Origin: Lepeophtheirus salmonis
Taxonomy: Eukaryota; Arthropoda; Copepoda; Siphonostomatoida; Caligidae
Length of the DNA stretch: 64,000 nt
Direction of reading: 5' to 3'
Assembly (NCBI RefSeq): GCF_016086655.4
Contig: NC_052144.2
Coordinates: 30,783,896 to 30,847,895 of the forward strand
The notes under the pieces are model-generated. The model saw only the letters and a program-made list of their open reading frames with translations, was not told the DNA's origin and searched no databases. Positions 1 to 11,548 of this stretch are shown here, one piece after another; position 1 is the first letter of the stretch; each line of letters opens with the position of its first letter. The position numbers and the translations under genes were made by a program.

Positions 1-711
1 CAGAATCAGAGCACTACCTACAAGAAACTTGTTAACTATTTGATAAATAAGAAAGAATCATTGTGGATAAGACAGAAAATTAGAAAATAAAAAATGGTTT
101 CAAAACACAATTATATATTGGAGAAAATACTTATTTTTTATTAAAAAAAAAGTCCTTATCGAGAAAAATGTTGAATGTGTTGCATTCAAATAATATGATA
201 ACAATAATTGCATTGAATAAAAGCTGGCATGAGTATAAATAAATAAAAATGATCTTTAATTTTTCTAAAAGATAATCCAATCATATTTAGAAAATATATA
301 TACTGATAAAAATTATATGGTTCTAGAACAAAGATACTTCCATTGGTAAAATAATATGACAAAAATTTAATCTACAACGCAAAGAGTTAAGTGTATAATA
401 CTTAAAACACACAAAAACATATGATAAATCAAATGAAAAACCTAAAATCCGTTTACCTTTAGGTTCACCAAAAAACTGTGTTGTTCAAAATGACTAACTT
501 GATTTCCTTATATATATACGATATATAACAGAAGTGAAGCCTTATAATATATCTTCTTTGTATACAGAAACTATGGTAAAATACGAAAACTTTACTTTAT
601 GAGACAAACTCAATTCAAAAGAAATGGCCGGAGTGAGTGTCTACTTATTTTTGTTCTGCTTTCGTATTTAAACAAATATACGCAGTACTTCTATCATTCA
701 TAGGTGATGTA
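1..711. other. AT-rich non-coding flank
   Basis: No reading frame or repeat is recognisable here. It lies downstream (3') of the INPP1-like gene, which is on the minus strand. No canonical AATAAA signal was found on the minus strand close to the stop codon, so the transcript end is not placed. Confidence 0.5.
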
Positions 712-1895
712 TTAATTAGATGAAGATGATAGATCTGCAATATCTTGACGAAGTGCCCAAAGCTTGGAACGATCTCTGTAAGCGATGATTCCACTCGCAT
801 TCCTCCATTTTTCTAGACCACTAGCAGATTCATTTTCATAAATATAATTAATATTTTCATCTCCGTAGAAATCACAAATATCCCCTCCTAAGCTCACAAG
901 TATCCCATGACCAGCACACGTATCCCACTTATTTGTAGTTGGTTTAGAACAAATATAAAAATCAGAAAGGCCAAGAGCTACAACAAGGGTTTTGTAACCG
1001 GCTCCTTGAGCCCGAACAATGTTATATTTTGATTTAAGACTCTCCATCATGTCAGAGCTCTCTTTATTCCCGCAAACAATAACAGGTTTCGACAAAGAAG
1101 GAACCATTTTCAAATTGTTATAACAAATATCTCCTTGAGTGTAACCCCAAAATATACTACCCCTCCAGTCATTGGATGCTGGATCCCGTTCAACGAAAGG
1201 ACAGTTGATCACTCCAAGAATGGGTTTCCCTGTCTGAATATCATACACACCTATAAGGACTGTTACGACTGGGAGCCCATTGGAGGCAACATTGGTAATA
1301 GGAGAGGAGGAGCCTTCTGTGCCACGTATATAGTTACTCGTGGAATCTGTAAGAAAGGACAAAGGGAAAAGATTGAATCAAATTGAGTAATGAAGGGAAA
1401 AAAAAGTGTTCAACTACCGATTGGATCTACCCATAGAGCCACATTTGAAACATCTAGCTCCAAGTCCTTCGGAATGGACTCAAGGATGTCTTCAATAACA
1501 GACCCTCCAACATTTACATCTTTAGTATGAATTAACGATGCTAACGTTTTAGCAGAGCGATCGTGTCCATCAAGGACGGACTCCAAGAGTCTTGCTGTGT
1601 CTTCCTCTTCTTTCTGCACCTTTACCGTAATGGAGTCCCCCAATGTATTTGTAAACTCGTTGTTTTCCTCTCCTTTAATCTGCTCACGGGACAAATGAAC
1701 TTCGGCAAGCTCGTATTTAATCATCTCCTGGATGAGTACGTCCGCTAGAGTCTTGAAATCCGGTCGCTCACCACATTCCTTTTCCTCAATAAGTAAGGAA
1801 AAGAGATCCTCTTCCCTCCGACAGGCTCTGGCGATCAAGGAAGCTTTCTCAGAGACACGTACTATGTCGGAAACAAATTGTCGCACGGACGTCAT
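712..1895 (-). CDS. INPP1: Inositol polyphosphate 1-phosphatase (two exons)
   Basis: This is a lithium-sensitive, Mg-dependent phosphatase. The family removes the 1-phosphate from inositol 1,4-bisphosphate and 1,3,4-trisphosphate in cytosolic inositol recycling. Exon 1 is 1895-1418 and exon 2 is 1346-712. The 71-bp intron (1417-1347) starts GTAG and ends TTACAG. Splicing restores the metal-binding motif WVDPIDST (residues 155-162), whose codon for D160 is split by the intron. Other family marks are KTLADVLIQE (D52), GEENNEFTN (E76, E77), GVYDIQTG and the C-terminal WDTCAGHG (D301). The spliced product is 370 aa; I recall human INPP1 as about 399 aa. The frame extends upstream to a TTG at 1922, but ATG at 1895 is preferred because its N-terminus aligns with the family. 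No disabling change is seen. Family assignment is strong; activity is inferred from intact motifs. Confidence 0.95.
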
Positions 1896-2334
1896 ATTTC
1901 GAGTTTGAATTGTCGAATACAACTAACGCTTCTTTATTATAAATAAGTGAACAAAAATCTATAAAAGTCGGATAATAACATATTATTAATAAGTCAGCTG
2001 CTGGCATTATTTTCCTCCCTTTTTCTAAGCTTCATACACAGCGCACGCGGATATTTTTTTTCTTTCTTCTTTACTTAAAGGAATATCCTTTTAGATTTGA
2101 GTAAGCAAGAGTATTTGATATTTTATAAATAGTAAGTCCCCGCGAGTAAAGCTTAAACAAAAAAAAGTTACAGATTTATAATCAAATATGTAAAAAAATA
2201 ATTTGTAGTTTTTTAATAGCAAACTGAAGTGTTTTTTACACTTGCTAATGTTGTTATTACAATTCATATAGAAAACATATAATTATAAAGTAATTACTAG
2301 AGTAAAAATACAAAAAGTAGCATTGAGGTTGGTT
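1896..2334. other. Upstream region of INPP1-like gene, no clear promoter
   Basis: AT-rich sequence. TATA-like strings occur (for example near 1936 on the minus strand), but at this base composition they carry no weight. No other feature is recognised. Confidence 0.4.
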
Positions 2335-2612
2335 GGAGAGTTATACATGGTAAGTCCTAGTTGGACTCAGAATATAATTGAGGGTCGACATTTGGATAAT
2401 TCCTCCTCAAGTCCGTTCTAGGTACTGAATGGTGCCCATAAAAGACGGAGACTAACCCTGGAGATTTGTGGCGGAGTTATAATTGTAACTTCTTGTAGGA
2501 CTCAAAGTAGAATTAAGGATCATAATCTGAGTAATTTGCCTATTTCCTGGTTTATTTACATATTTCTCCATCCTAAAGTTGTTTGTAGCTGATCGAATGA
2601 GACGTCATTACA
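2335..2612 (+). repeat. Dispersed repeat, two degenerate tandem units
   Basis: Two units about 125 bp apart share the pattern GAGTTATA..GTAA..CCT..TTGGACTCA..GTAGAATTA (degenerate). Related single units lie at 10225-10400 and 52855-52930. No terminal inverted repeats or coding capacity are visible, so the class is unknown. Confidence 0.55.
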
Positions 2613-2618
2613 GCCATC

Positions 2619-2858
2619 AGCGTCCGCAGGGGGTGGGGGATGTAATCAAGAAAATAAAAAGAATATTAATATGGAAAAAATTAGCACCCCCCTCCAAATC
2701 AATTTAAGGATTTCTTTTCGAAAAGAAAAAGTAAGAAGAAAAAAAAAATTATGATTTCTTTAACAAAAAAAAATAGGTTATGGGGATTTTTTTTTCTCAA
2801 AAAAAACGTCATTCGTTCGTGGAAAGCCCCCCAAATACCAAATATAATCCTGCGGACG
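2619..2858. repeat. AT-rich short TIR element (family A), left part
   Basis: It begins with GCGTCCGCAGG and ends with the inverted copy CCTGCGGACG. The body holds runs of A and T with short C and G blocks. The right terminus is interrupted by the hAT element at 2859 and resumes as TGCGGACGCCC at 6312. Family A recurs about ten times in the window. Confidence 0.65.
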
Positions 2859-5800
2859 CAGTAACGTGATTAGGGGGCGGTCAGCCCCGGATGGCACAAT
2901 TTTTGGGTGGCATTTTTGTTGAGCCAAAGTATTATTATATAATAATGTTTTTCTCATTTTTCTAACATTTCATTATTTTTTTGCCTTTCTCAAATCTCGG
3001 TATTCGAACTACTCTGTTATTATTTAATAATCAATAATATCAATGCTGTAGCATCATACCTTTTACATCGTGAATATTTATTCTTTAGACGTTTATATAT
3101 GTAGTTTTATCTAAAAAGCCATTCGATATTTTTGGTGCAATATACTCTTGGTGAGCTTCACTCACCCACGAGATGTAATTAGAACTTGTTATATTTGCAT
3201 GTTATTATTGTACATCCTTTCAATATTTACTGGTTTTAATCACATCCACACGTTCTTCCTTCCGCACCTTTTAATTATTCTATTATTTAGTCTTGTTTTA
3301 TCCTTTAACCAATAAATTGTATATCCTATTAATTCTCCGTCTATAATTAAGCTAGGATCAATATTAACGGTCTGTCAGTATTGGGAATTATAGAACAGGT
3401 TAGGTAAGGTTGGGATTTCTTATTTAATCAACGGTGGCGGACATCCAAATAATATTTGTTATGTTCAACTGTTCATAATATTAAATTATTTACTTATTAA
3501 ACCTAATTTATTATTGTTAAATCAATGATTAATTTACAAATTTAAATAATTATAGGTATTTTCAATCAATTATGTAACAAAGATTCGTGTATTTATTATT
3601 TATTTAATTTATTGTTAGTTATCACGTATAGATTACTGGAACATATCTTATTAGTTATTACCCCATCACAGATTAAGTGAACTAACTAGGAAAAGCGGTG
3701 CAGCATTCCGAAGAAAGAGAAAAACGAGACAAGAATAAGAAAGCTGAATGAAGGAGCCATACTTAAATTTCTCAGCCGTCCGTGCAGACAAAACTAATAT
3801 TACTGCAGAAGTTCGTGGAAATGATATTGTTGAAGTTCATGGAGATGAAGTTGGTGAAGTTCATGGAGATGATCATGATGTTGATAAAGCTGATCCACAA
3901 CAAATTACTGAAGAACAAAACTCAAATATTAATTTGAAAGATATGGGGATGGGGCCTGCAATGTCTAATTACAGTATTCGGGAAATGCTTATACAACAAG
4001 GATCGAAGGCTGTGCAAAATATTGACTGTGAATTCAAAGAAGTTGTACGTTTAGGACAAATATCAAAACTGGAAGGGGGAACTAGAAGCCTCTCAAGAAA
4101 ATGTTTTTTTCGAACTTTACAAAAACGGGGAAAAAAACTTGAGAACCTGGATGATATACTCTCCATCGAAAGAACCCGTATTTTGTTTTTGTTGTAAGCT
4201 ATGTTCAAATGAAAACTTCAAGTTTTGTTCTGTTGATGGTTTCAAATCTTGATGGAAATTGAACCCTAAGATACGAGAACATGAATCTTGTCTTGCACAT
4301 TCGCCTTTTCAAAGGGAAGACAACAAATATAACAAACACCAAATCCTTGTTAAAAATGCAACAGAGAAATGGAAGCTAATTCTTGTTAGATTATTGGACT
4401 TAATTATATTTCTTGCTAAGCAAAATCTAGCTTTACTAGGCCATAGAGAACGTATTCGAGTTGGGCAGGAAAAAGAAAATAGGAAATTTTCTTGAACTTG
4501 TTCAACTGATTGGAAAATACGAGCCAGTAAAACTGCTGCGTGTTCATTTGCTTAAAGTAAGAATTTCTAGATATGCAACTTCCTATATCTCACTACTAAT
4601 TCAAAATGAATTTGTGAACCTCCTGGGAGATCAATTGACAAACAAAGTTATTGATGAAGTGAAAAAAAGTGAATACTACTGGATAAATCTCGATAGTACT
4701 ACAGACCAAATGAGTCAAATGTTACGTTATGTTAAGATAACTGACAATGAAGTAAAAGTAGAAGACTCCTTCTTCGTTTTATTAAGATTTAAGGCAAAAA
4801 TGCTGAGCAAATAACATTGACGATTTTTAAACAATTATAAATGGACGACATTAACATTCAGCACTGTCTTAAACAAGCATTTGATAATGCAGCAGTAATG
4901 GCAGGTCATCGATCTGGTATTCAAGCACGCATCCGGGAAGTTACCCCATATATTGTGTTTGTGCCATGCAACAATCATTCTCTGAATTTAGCAGCTGTGC
5001 ATGCAGCTTTATTGGTTGCAAATTCAGTTACATTTTTGGGCACATTGGACTGTTTATTTGCATTCTTCTCTGCCTCAACTCGTCGGTGGTATATCTTGAT
5101 TGAGATAACTGGTGTAACGGCCATGTGAAACGAGATGGAGTAGTCGATCAGATGCAGTGAAAGTTATTCACACCAAATTCACGGAAGTCATCACTGCACT
5201 TGAACGTTTGATGGAAAATGTAGAAAACGCAACTACGAGGTCTGATGCAGTCTTAATTTTTCAGGTGATGCTGTCATTTTCTTTCTTGACATTCATTAGT
5301 CTTTGGAGTGATACACTTCGTGATGGCACTCAAAAGATCCTCCAAACGAAAGGACTGGACCTACAACAATGCACCTTTAAATTAATTATCAGCCTTGAAT
5401 GCTTCTCTACTTCAAAATCGAGACAAAATAGTGGAAGATGCGTTGGCATATTCTACAGAAATTTGCTCTGATATGGGAATCAGCACAGAACGTCGACTTA
5501 GCAAAAAGAAAATAATGGGATATTAGAAAGTGTCAATGCAGCTCAATGTTATGCCGCTGAAACAAGAAGAGAAATGTTGTCAATGATTGATCGACTAGCT
5601 GTATAAATATCCTCTAGATTCGAAAGCCTCCAGAATATTGCAAAGAAATATATCTTTCTCACAACTTCGAAATTGTTAGATATACAGTATAATTGTAATT
5701 TAGATGCGCTTGATGAGAATATTCAGAGAAGACCTTCTCATTGTAAGGGCAAGACTGCAAAATTATTTTGCAGCTGCTGAAGAAATAGAAGGGCCCTTAC

Positions 5801-6311
5801 AACTTCTTCAGTTTATTCAAAAATATAATCTTACTGATTCAGTGCCGAATATAGTAATAGTTTTAAGAATCTTTTTAACTCTTGCAATCTGTGTTTCTAG
5901 CTGTAAACAGTCGTTTTCTAAACTAAAACTCATTAAGAATTAACTCAGGTCAATAATGAGTCAAACAAGGTTGACTGATTTGGTAATACTTTCTATAGAG
6001 CGTGACCTTGTGGGAAAAAAATGATTTTGATGAGTTTGTTCATGATTTTGTGAACCGTAAGGCACGTAAAATCAATTTATAAGCTTTTGTTTTTAATTGA
6101 TTAACCTTCTTTTCTTCAACCTAATATTATAATTTTTTGTGTATAAATATCATAAATAAATTTAAGTGAAATAAAGAGTTGCTACGGTTTTTTTCTTGCT
6201 TGGCATACCTATATTATTCAGTTTTCGGCTTTTTCAAGTTTTATTAGAATTTGTAGGTGGCAGCAAAATTAATATCCGCCCCGGGTGGTACATTGGCTAG
6301 TTACGCCACTT
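2859..6311 (+). mobile_element. hAT-superfamily DNA transposon, degenerate
   Basis: The ends are inverted repeats: CAGTAACGTGATTAG at 2859-2873, and at 6297-6311 a sequence that reads AAGTGGCGTAACTAG on the minus strand (10 of 15 match). The flanks TGCGGACG at 2851-2858 and TGCGGACG at 6312-6319 form a perfect 8-bp target duplication, the size expected for hAT elements. The element carries a broken ZMYM1-like transposase and sits cleanly inside a family A element. A related orphan terminus lies at 19294-19309. Confidence 0.88.
3748..6080 (+). pseudogene. hAT transposase, ZMYM1/DUF4371-like, with frameshifts and stops
   Basis: Fragments in several plus-strand frames line up in order with ZMYM1-like domesticated or transposon hAT proteins. 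In order they are an acidic N-terminus (3748-4197), a TTF-type zinc-finger remnant around REHESCLAH (4270), the DUF4371 core with KQNLALLGHRERIR (4420) and SEYYWINLDSTTDQM (4670), AVMAGHRSGIQARI (4892) and CNNHSLNLA (4967), and the C-terminal hAT dimerisation segment SCKQSFSKLKLIKN (5900-5942). The last segment continues past an in-frame TAA into LRSIMSQTRLTDLVI. At least five breaks are needed to read it through, so no active transposase is made. The family would act as a DDE transposase in the nucleus. Confidence 0.85.
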
Positions 6312-6331
6312 TGCGGACGCCCTTTGGCTAT

Positions 6332-7212
6332 GCTCGTGGGCCTGGAGCAAAAGTGTTATAAGTGACATTTTGTAATTTGTTTTAATATATGAAAGAGTGT
6401 TTTATGCATCATATTCGACATACGAGGGTAGTTTCAAAAGTCAGTGCAGATTACGGGAGATGGGACTACTGACCGTATCGAGGAGATGCTTAGTTAGTTG
6501 CATCTCTTGGAGGAACACACATTCACTTTCAGCCAGATCGTTCGATTTCTTTCTGTTTGGTGGTCGTTTGAATCGAGGAATCGGCCGGAAAGATTAGAAG
6601 GACTGTCTTGGATTTGCAAGGAATAATCTTAATCGACTATGTGGAAAAGGGTAAAACTATTGGAAGCGCATATTATTCAACTTAGCTGCAAGAAACTCCC
6701 AAGGATAGGCCCAATAAATTCATTTTCCATCACGATGATGCACCAGTCCTACACCTAAGCAGTTGTGGTCGCAAGGTTTATGTAAATAGGGTTCCAACTT
6801 GAGATGCCCGCAGCGCTTGCAATCTCACGCACCTTTACTCCACTGTTATCCATCACATCTGTTATCACAAGAAAAAAAATTTCGTACATTTTTTGAAAAT
6901 TACTCCACTTCCTCGATTCAAACGAATGCCAAACAGAAAGAAATAGATCGATCTGGCTGAGAGTTGGTGTGTGTTCATCCAAGAGATGTTACTAACTAAA
7001 CATAACCTCGATATGTGCCTGTTGTACCATCTCTTCGACTTTTCAAACGACCCTTGTACCTATAATATATTAGTTTTAGAAATTGATGTTGGAAAGTTGA
7101 TATTTGAAGAACTTTAAAACTATGATCCATAAAAGCAATCTTATATATATTAAAACAAAGAATTACAAAATGTCACTTATGTATAACACTTTTGCTCCAG
7201 GATCACGTGCTG
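6332..7212. repeat. Large imperfect palindrome around a rearranged mariner
   Basis: The outer arms contain CTGGAGCAAAAGTGTTATA (6342-6360) and its inverted copy near 7180-7196. Pairing continues through GTGACATTTTGTAATT on both sides. The left arm lacks roughly 60 bp between outer arm and mariner end that the right arm keeps. The inner part is the mariner derivative at 6421-7058. Because non-mariner flanking sequence is also inverted, the palindrome is larger than the transposon itself. It abuts the hAT target duplication at 6312-6319. Confidence 0.8.
6421..7058. mobile_element. Rearranged mariner: two inverted 5' arms, sense/antisense transposase halves
   Basis: Both ends begin TACRAGGG and run for about 150 bp as inverted arms. 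On the plus strand the left arm passes directly into the catalytic part of a mariner transposase: QGIILIDYVEKGKTIGSAYY at about 6617-6680, then FHHDDAP near 6725. On the minus strand the right arm (from 7058) passes into the DNA-binding part, GVKVREIASAAGIS (about 6845-6804). The two parts meet head to head near 6798-6804. The HTH-to-catalytic order of a normal mariner is therefore broken and no full transposase can be read. A second copy with the same junction lies at 52233-52835. Confidence 0.8.
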
Positions 7213-9756
7213 GTCTTCTTCAAAACAGTCTTTAAATTCTCCGGATTGGCGTGTTCATTTCCGATTTCATATTTACAACTATAAATATTATCTACTTATT
7301 CATTAACGCTTCTAGGATGTTACGCCCAAGGCAGTTTAGCCCTGCAGAAGTTACGCCCTCATACATATGTATATTATAGCATAAATGTATCTTCCACATA
7401 ATAATTTAAGTATGTTATGGATTTTTATTTTACTTTTTTCTACTCGAATGCAGTTTTGTTTATTAATAAAAAAAAATTATTTTTAAATGCTTGTTTTTAT
7501 TAGTTTTTTACAATCCTGTTATAAAATCGTCTAAATAGAACTCACGTTATGATCTGTAAATATGCTAAATAAGTCGAAAATACTAGATGACTTAGACAGA
7601 GGTGTAGAATGGGATTCGAATATATTTGATCAAAAATGTTTAACTCTACCTAGTCGGAGTCACCAAATCAATAACCAAAGACACCGAGCTCAAAATTGTT
7701 GCTGTAAGTCTTCTGTTAAAATTGTAACAAAACTTTATCTCATTTTCACTACTCCATAACTGCATAAGTAATACGTATGTAGATGTAGGTATGATCTTTT
7801 CATTCATCAACTATTATTACAGTTTCTACATTTTCTTCATCATCTTCAGATGAACTTTTGGAGCATTTTGACTTGCTTGTTGTAAATAATATATGTTTCT
7901 CTTTATAAGTCCTCTGCACTTGTTTTTTCTTGTGTATAGATTAATTTTTATACTTATTATTGTAAATATTTCATAGAATATATATATATATTGATTATTC
8001 TATTATTTGTATTCAACGCTACAATAATATGTAAAGAGTAATAATTTGAGCGTCAAAAGCAATGCATACTCCTAGTAGGGATTGTTTCCACGATGGTGAA
8101 AGACATGGGGTGTCCAATCTAGGTAATAGTAATAGCTATACTATGGGAGATCGGTATCCTGAAAGAGGGCTTCCATGATCCCCCCCTCATTTTCAAATGT
8201 TATGCAAAAAAAAACATTAAATATACGATTTATTTTATATTCTAAAGAAGTATTATTCGTCCCAGTACAAAATCTTAGTCTTATTTGTAAATGAATGAAT
8301 AATTCTTGTTAATATCTTAAAAACCCTTGCCAGGGTTATGGAGTTTTTCCAAGCACTACCATATATAAATATATAAAATCCCTTGCGGCATACTCAGAAA
8401 AGTCTACGTTATGTTATCCAATGACCACTGGAGGTTTAGGGCTAAGGTCGGCCCTGATCTTACTCCGTCTTGAGATATGATGACTAAAAAAGCTGATAAT
8501 AGGTACTTTGATTTAGCTGAAAAACATTAGAGATGGAGTATTTTATATTTCTTATCAGAGATTAGTCAAAGGGATTCTAATGGTGATCATTGCAAGTCTC
8601 ATCCTATTTAATTTAAACATTTCAAGCCAAAAAAATATTTGCAAGCAATAAATTATTAAAAATACTCATAGTGTCAGTATATGTTAAAAAGTGTAACAAC
8701 ACCTTGAATAAAAGGCTCAAGGCAAGATATGTATGTCAGCACTGGGTTGTGATTGGAGGAACATTTAAAGGTGTTCTGCTCCCTCTTTTTGCATTAGCGA
8801 GTATATTTATCAATGTGCAATTTGACTCCTGTATGATAACAATAGAATATAAATTATCGAAAGAAAATATTACAGTCCACATATCATTAATTAATCAACG
8901 TTCTGCCCAAATGAGAAAGAAGGGAGAAAGAGCAGTCGAAGGTGCTCTAACACCTTTATTAACATTACACAACTGATAACACTTAATACTTATAATTCTT
9001 CAATGAATCAAAATTTTTAGTGATATCATGTTACAAAAAATATACAAATATTATTTGAAAAAATTAATTCCGTCATATAGAACTTAATGTAAATTACCCC
9101 CCCCCCATCCCCTTTTTGAATAAATACAGGCAAATTACAAAAGAAGGATAATTATAATTACTACCAATTAGAGCACAATTGAGATATACCAGAGTTTTAT
9201 GTAGACATATTATATGTGTTATACACTATAATTTGTTACCCTAACGTCATGTATTAGAGTACATTTTTTGATATTAATATCACACTATATATGACGTACC
9301 TACTAATTTTGTTACACGGTCCTAAACCGTATTTTATTTTCAGTTTGGTTTTATTTAATTTTTTCTATACGAATTTGTACGGATATTTCGCTACAGACTG
9401 CGATCTTAGACACTTTGAATCTATGGAACGATTTTTTACCCTCTCCATATTTATGAGTTCCAAAAGTATGATTCAAGCAACACTTTCAACTTCATATATT
9501 GTTGTTATAGGTCGATGCTTTCAATTTTGAAACACACATGATGTAATTACAGTTCATTTTTACTATAGAATCAGTCTAGACCGAATTTTAAATGAGACCG
9601 ATCCGGATCTATTTTTTCTTTAAGGCCGAACTTCTCTTTTGACACGGGTCAAGATGGAACTTCTTTAAACGACCAAATTAGTTTGGTCCACAAAAAATCG
9701 TAACCAACTCTAGCATCTACACCCTATATATACTACTCCTAATAAGGAATGGAATC

Positions 9757-9805
<49 letters not shown>

Positions 9806-10224
9806 TCAAAAGCTGTGTCAATATATACACTTTCTGTTCGTGTTTTCCCTTTGCGCAAACAGATGAAATGAACAAATGCATCTGCTCTTAAAATATCGAT
9901 CCTCTTTATATTCCAGATAAGAAGAATGTAGATGCTTCAAAAGAGGAAAGTAAGGTTTCATACACCTTCAGATACATACTTTTATTAGTGTTATCCTTTT
10001 TTTTGCTATTAAATTTTCTTTATTACACATTATAATCATACATGTAAATCCGGTGTGGTTTTTAGCTGGCCCTTTCATTTTTAGTTGGTAGTAAAAGAAC
10101 GAATTTTATTTTCCTTAGCAGTTGTCATTATTATTTAATTCCTGAGTAATGAATATCCTTTCCTAAAGGAATATAATTATTTTCAAAACCTGTTTAAACG
10201 TTCGTCTGTGCTCAAAAAAGAACA
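7213..10224. other. AT-rich intergenic DNA, no gene recognised
   Basis: Short open frames exist (101 codons at 8671-8976 and 79 codons at 9291-9530, both plus), but neither resembles a known family. A possible orphan hAT-like terminus ends at 8456, reading CAGGGCCGACC on the minus strand. A 42-base A run is listed separately. Confidence 0.4.
9760..9801 (+). repeat. Poly-A run of 42 bases
   Basis: An uninterrupted run of 42 A. It could be the tail of a retroposed copy inserted on the plus strand, or simple slippage. The sequence just upstream is not recognised as a retroelement or gene. Confidence 0.9.
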
Positions 10225-10400
10225 ACACTGAAGATTTGTTACGGAGATATAATTGTAAGTCCCTGTTGGACTCATAGTATAATTAGAGATCGATATCGGA
10301 GTAATACTAGCAAATGTCATTCTTGAAATATCCTTTTTTCCTTCCTCTATAGTCAGAGATGATTGTAACTGATTTATTCAAACGTCATGAGCATTTTTCT
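10225..10400 (+). repeat. Dispersed repeat, related to 2335-2612
   Basis: Shares GAAGATTTGTTACGGAGATA..TTGTAAGTCC..GTTGGACTCA with the units at 2460-2612 and 52855-52930. Similarity to the first continues to TGATTTATTCAAACGTCAT. One unit only; class unknown. Confidence 0.55.
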
Positions 10401-10507
10401 TTCTTTCCTCCAAAACATTTTTTTAAATTGCCCATTCCACACTGGATTTTCACCTTTGATTATAATCTTTCCTCATGATAAGAAAATAAAGGACTCTTGA
10501 GCATTAT

Positions 10508-11480
10508 CAGGGGTGTACGCAGGGGAGGTCCCCTCCCCAAATTAAGGAATTTTTTATTAAACGTAATATTTAATTTTTCCAGTTTTTTTCCAAAAAAATT
10601 AATTGTCTGTGAATAGCTATGGATTTATGAAATTATCCTTCGAAAAATTTAATATTTTAAATTATTTTTCAAAAGGTTTTATATTTAAAATTTCAGTTTT
10701 TTCTGAAAGTCTCTGGATTTTTTAAATTTTTTTGGAAAAAAATTTAATTTCTGTGAATCACTATGGATTTTTGAAATTTTTCTCCTAAAAATTTTATATT
10801 TGAAATTTAATTTTAGAAATTTTTTGGCAAAAATTTCAAGAATTGTTTTTTTTTTTGGTGAATAACTCCATATTTTCAAAATTTTTGTACAAAAGTTTCC
10901 TTTTTTGAGAAAAACTGGATTTTCGAAAAAAAAAATCCAAAAAATTTACTTTTTTGTAAAAATCTTTAGATTTTTGAATATTTTTCCCAAAAAATTTTTT
11001 TTTTTTTGAGCAGCTGTCGATCCTTGATATGTTTGCCTCCCGTAGTTACCTAATTTGAATTTTATAATTCGAATTATCTCCATTTTTCTCACTTCTCACT
11101 CGCGAATTTCATTCTTGAGGATTTTTATATCATTTCTGTTACTTTTAGCTGTGTTTTCTTGATTCTATAAATCATCATTGGAGATATGTTTTCAAGCATT
11201 TTCTGCGACAGTCCTTATTTAGGACTTTGTTTGAAAAAAAAATTCTTCAAATAAATTTTTTCAAAATCCACAGCCATTCAGAAAAAGTTTTATTTTTTGG
11301 AAAAAAAATTCAAAGGCTTGTATAAAAAATTTCAGAAATCCATAGCTTTAATCAAAAAATTAAATTTTTGGGAAAAAATATTCAAAATCCACATATTTAA
11401 AAAAAAATTAAATTTTTTGGATTAAACAATTGAAAAATTTCATTTCAAATATTACATTTTCTAGTAAAAAGTAAAAATTC
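10508..11480. repeat. Family A AT-rich element, fold-back arrangement
   Basis: It starts CAGGGGTGTACGCAGGGGAG. From 10560 to 10990 a degenerate unit of about 50-60 bp repeats, centred on CTGTGAATAGCTATGGATTT flanked by runs of A/T such as AAATTTTTTTGGAAAAAA. From 11220 to 11470 the same unit appears inverted (AAAATCCACAGCCATTCAG, AAATCCATAGCTTTAAT). The arms could pair around a spacer of about 220 bp. The right terminus is not clear. Confidence 0.6.
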
Positions 11481-11482
11481 TT

Positions 11483-11548
11483 CTCTAGGAACGATCGAGG
11501 CGTAAACCTACCTATATTGAGTTTGAGAGAAAAATTTATCCCGGTTGT
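11483..11548 (-). repeat. SINE-like tRNA-related repeat, copy 1
   Basis: Similar on the minus strand to 57660-57722: both share GGGATAAAT..TTCTCTCAAA..CCTAGAGAAGAA. The B-box-like core seen in the other copies is degraded here (GGTTTACGCCTCGATCG). Confidence 0.45.

Noticed and set aside
1135..1386. 83-codon plus-strand frame
   Set aside because: Antisense to the INPP1-like exon 2.
1920..1922. TTG as start of the INPP1-like protein
   Set aside because: A non-ATG start is not needed: ATG at 1895 gives the N-terminus expected for the family.
10685..10879. 64-codon Lys/Phe-rich minus frame
   Set aside because: Product of the A/T-run composition of a family A element.
10560..10990. Regularly spaced similar words suggesting an array such as CRISPR or a satellite
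   Set aside because: Units are degenerate, spacers are A/T runs, and the same units recur inside family A elements genome-wide; the window is eukaryotic.
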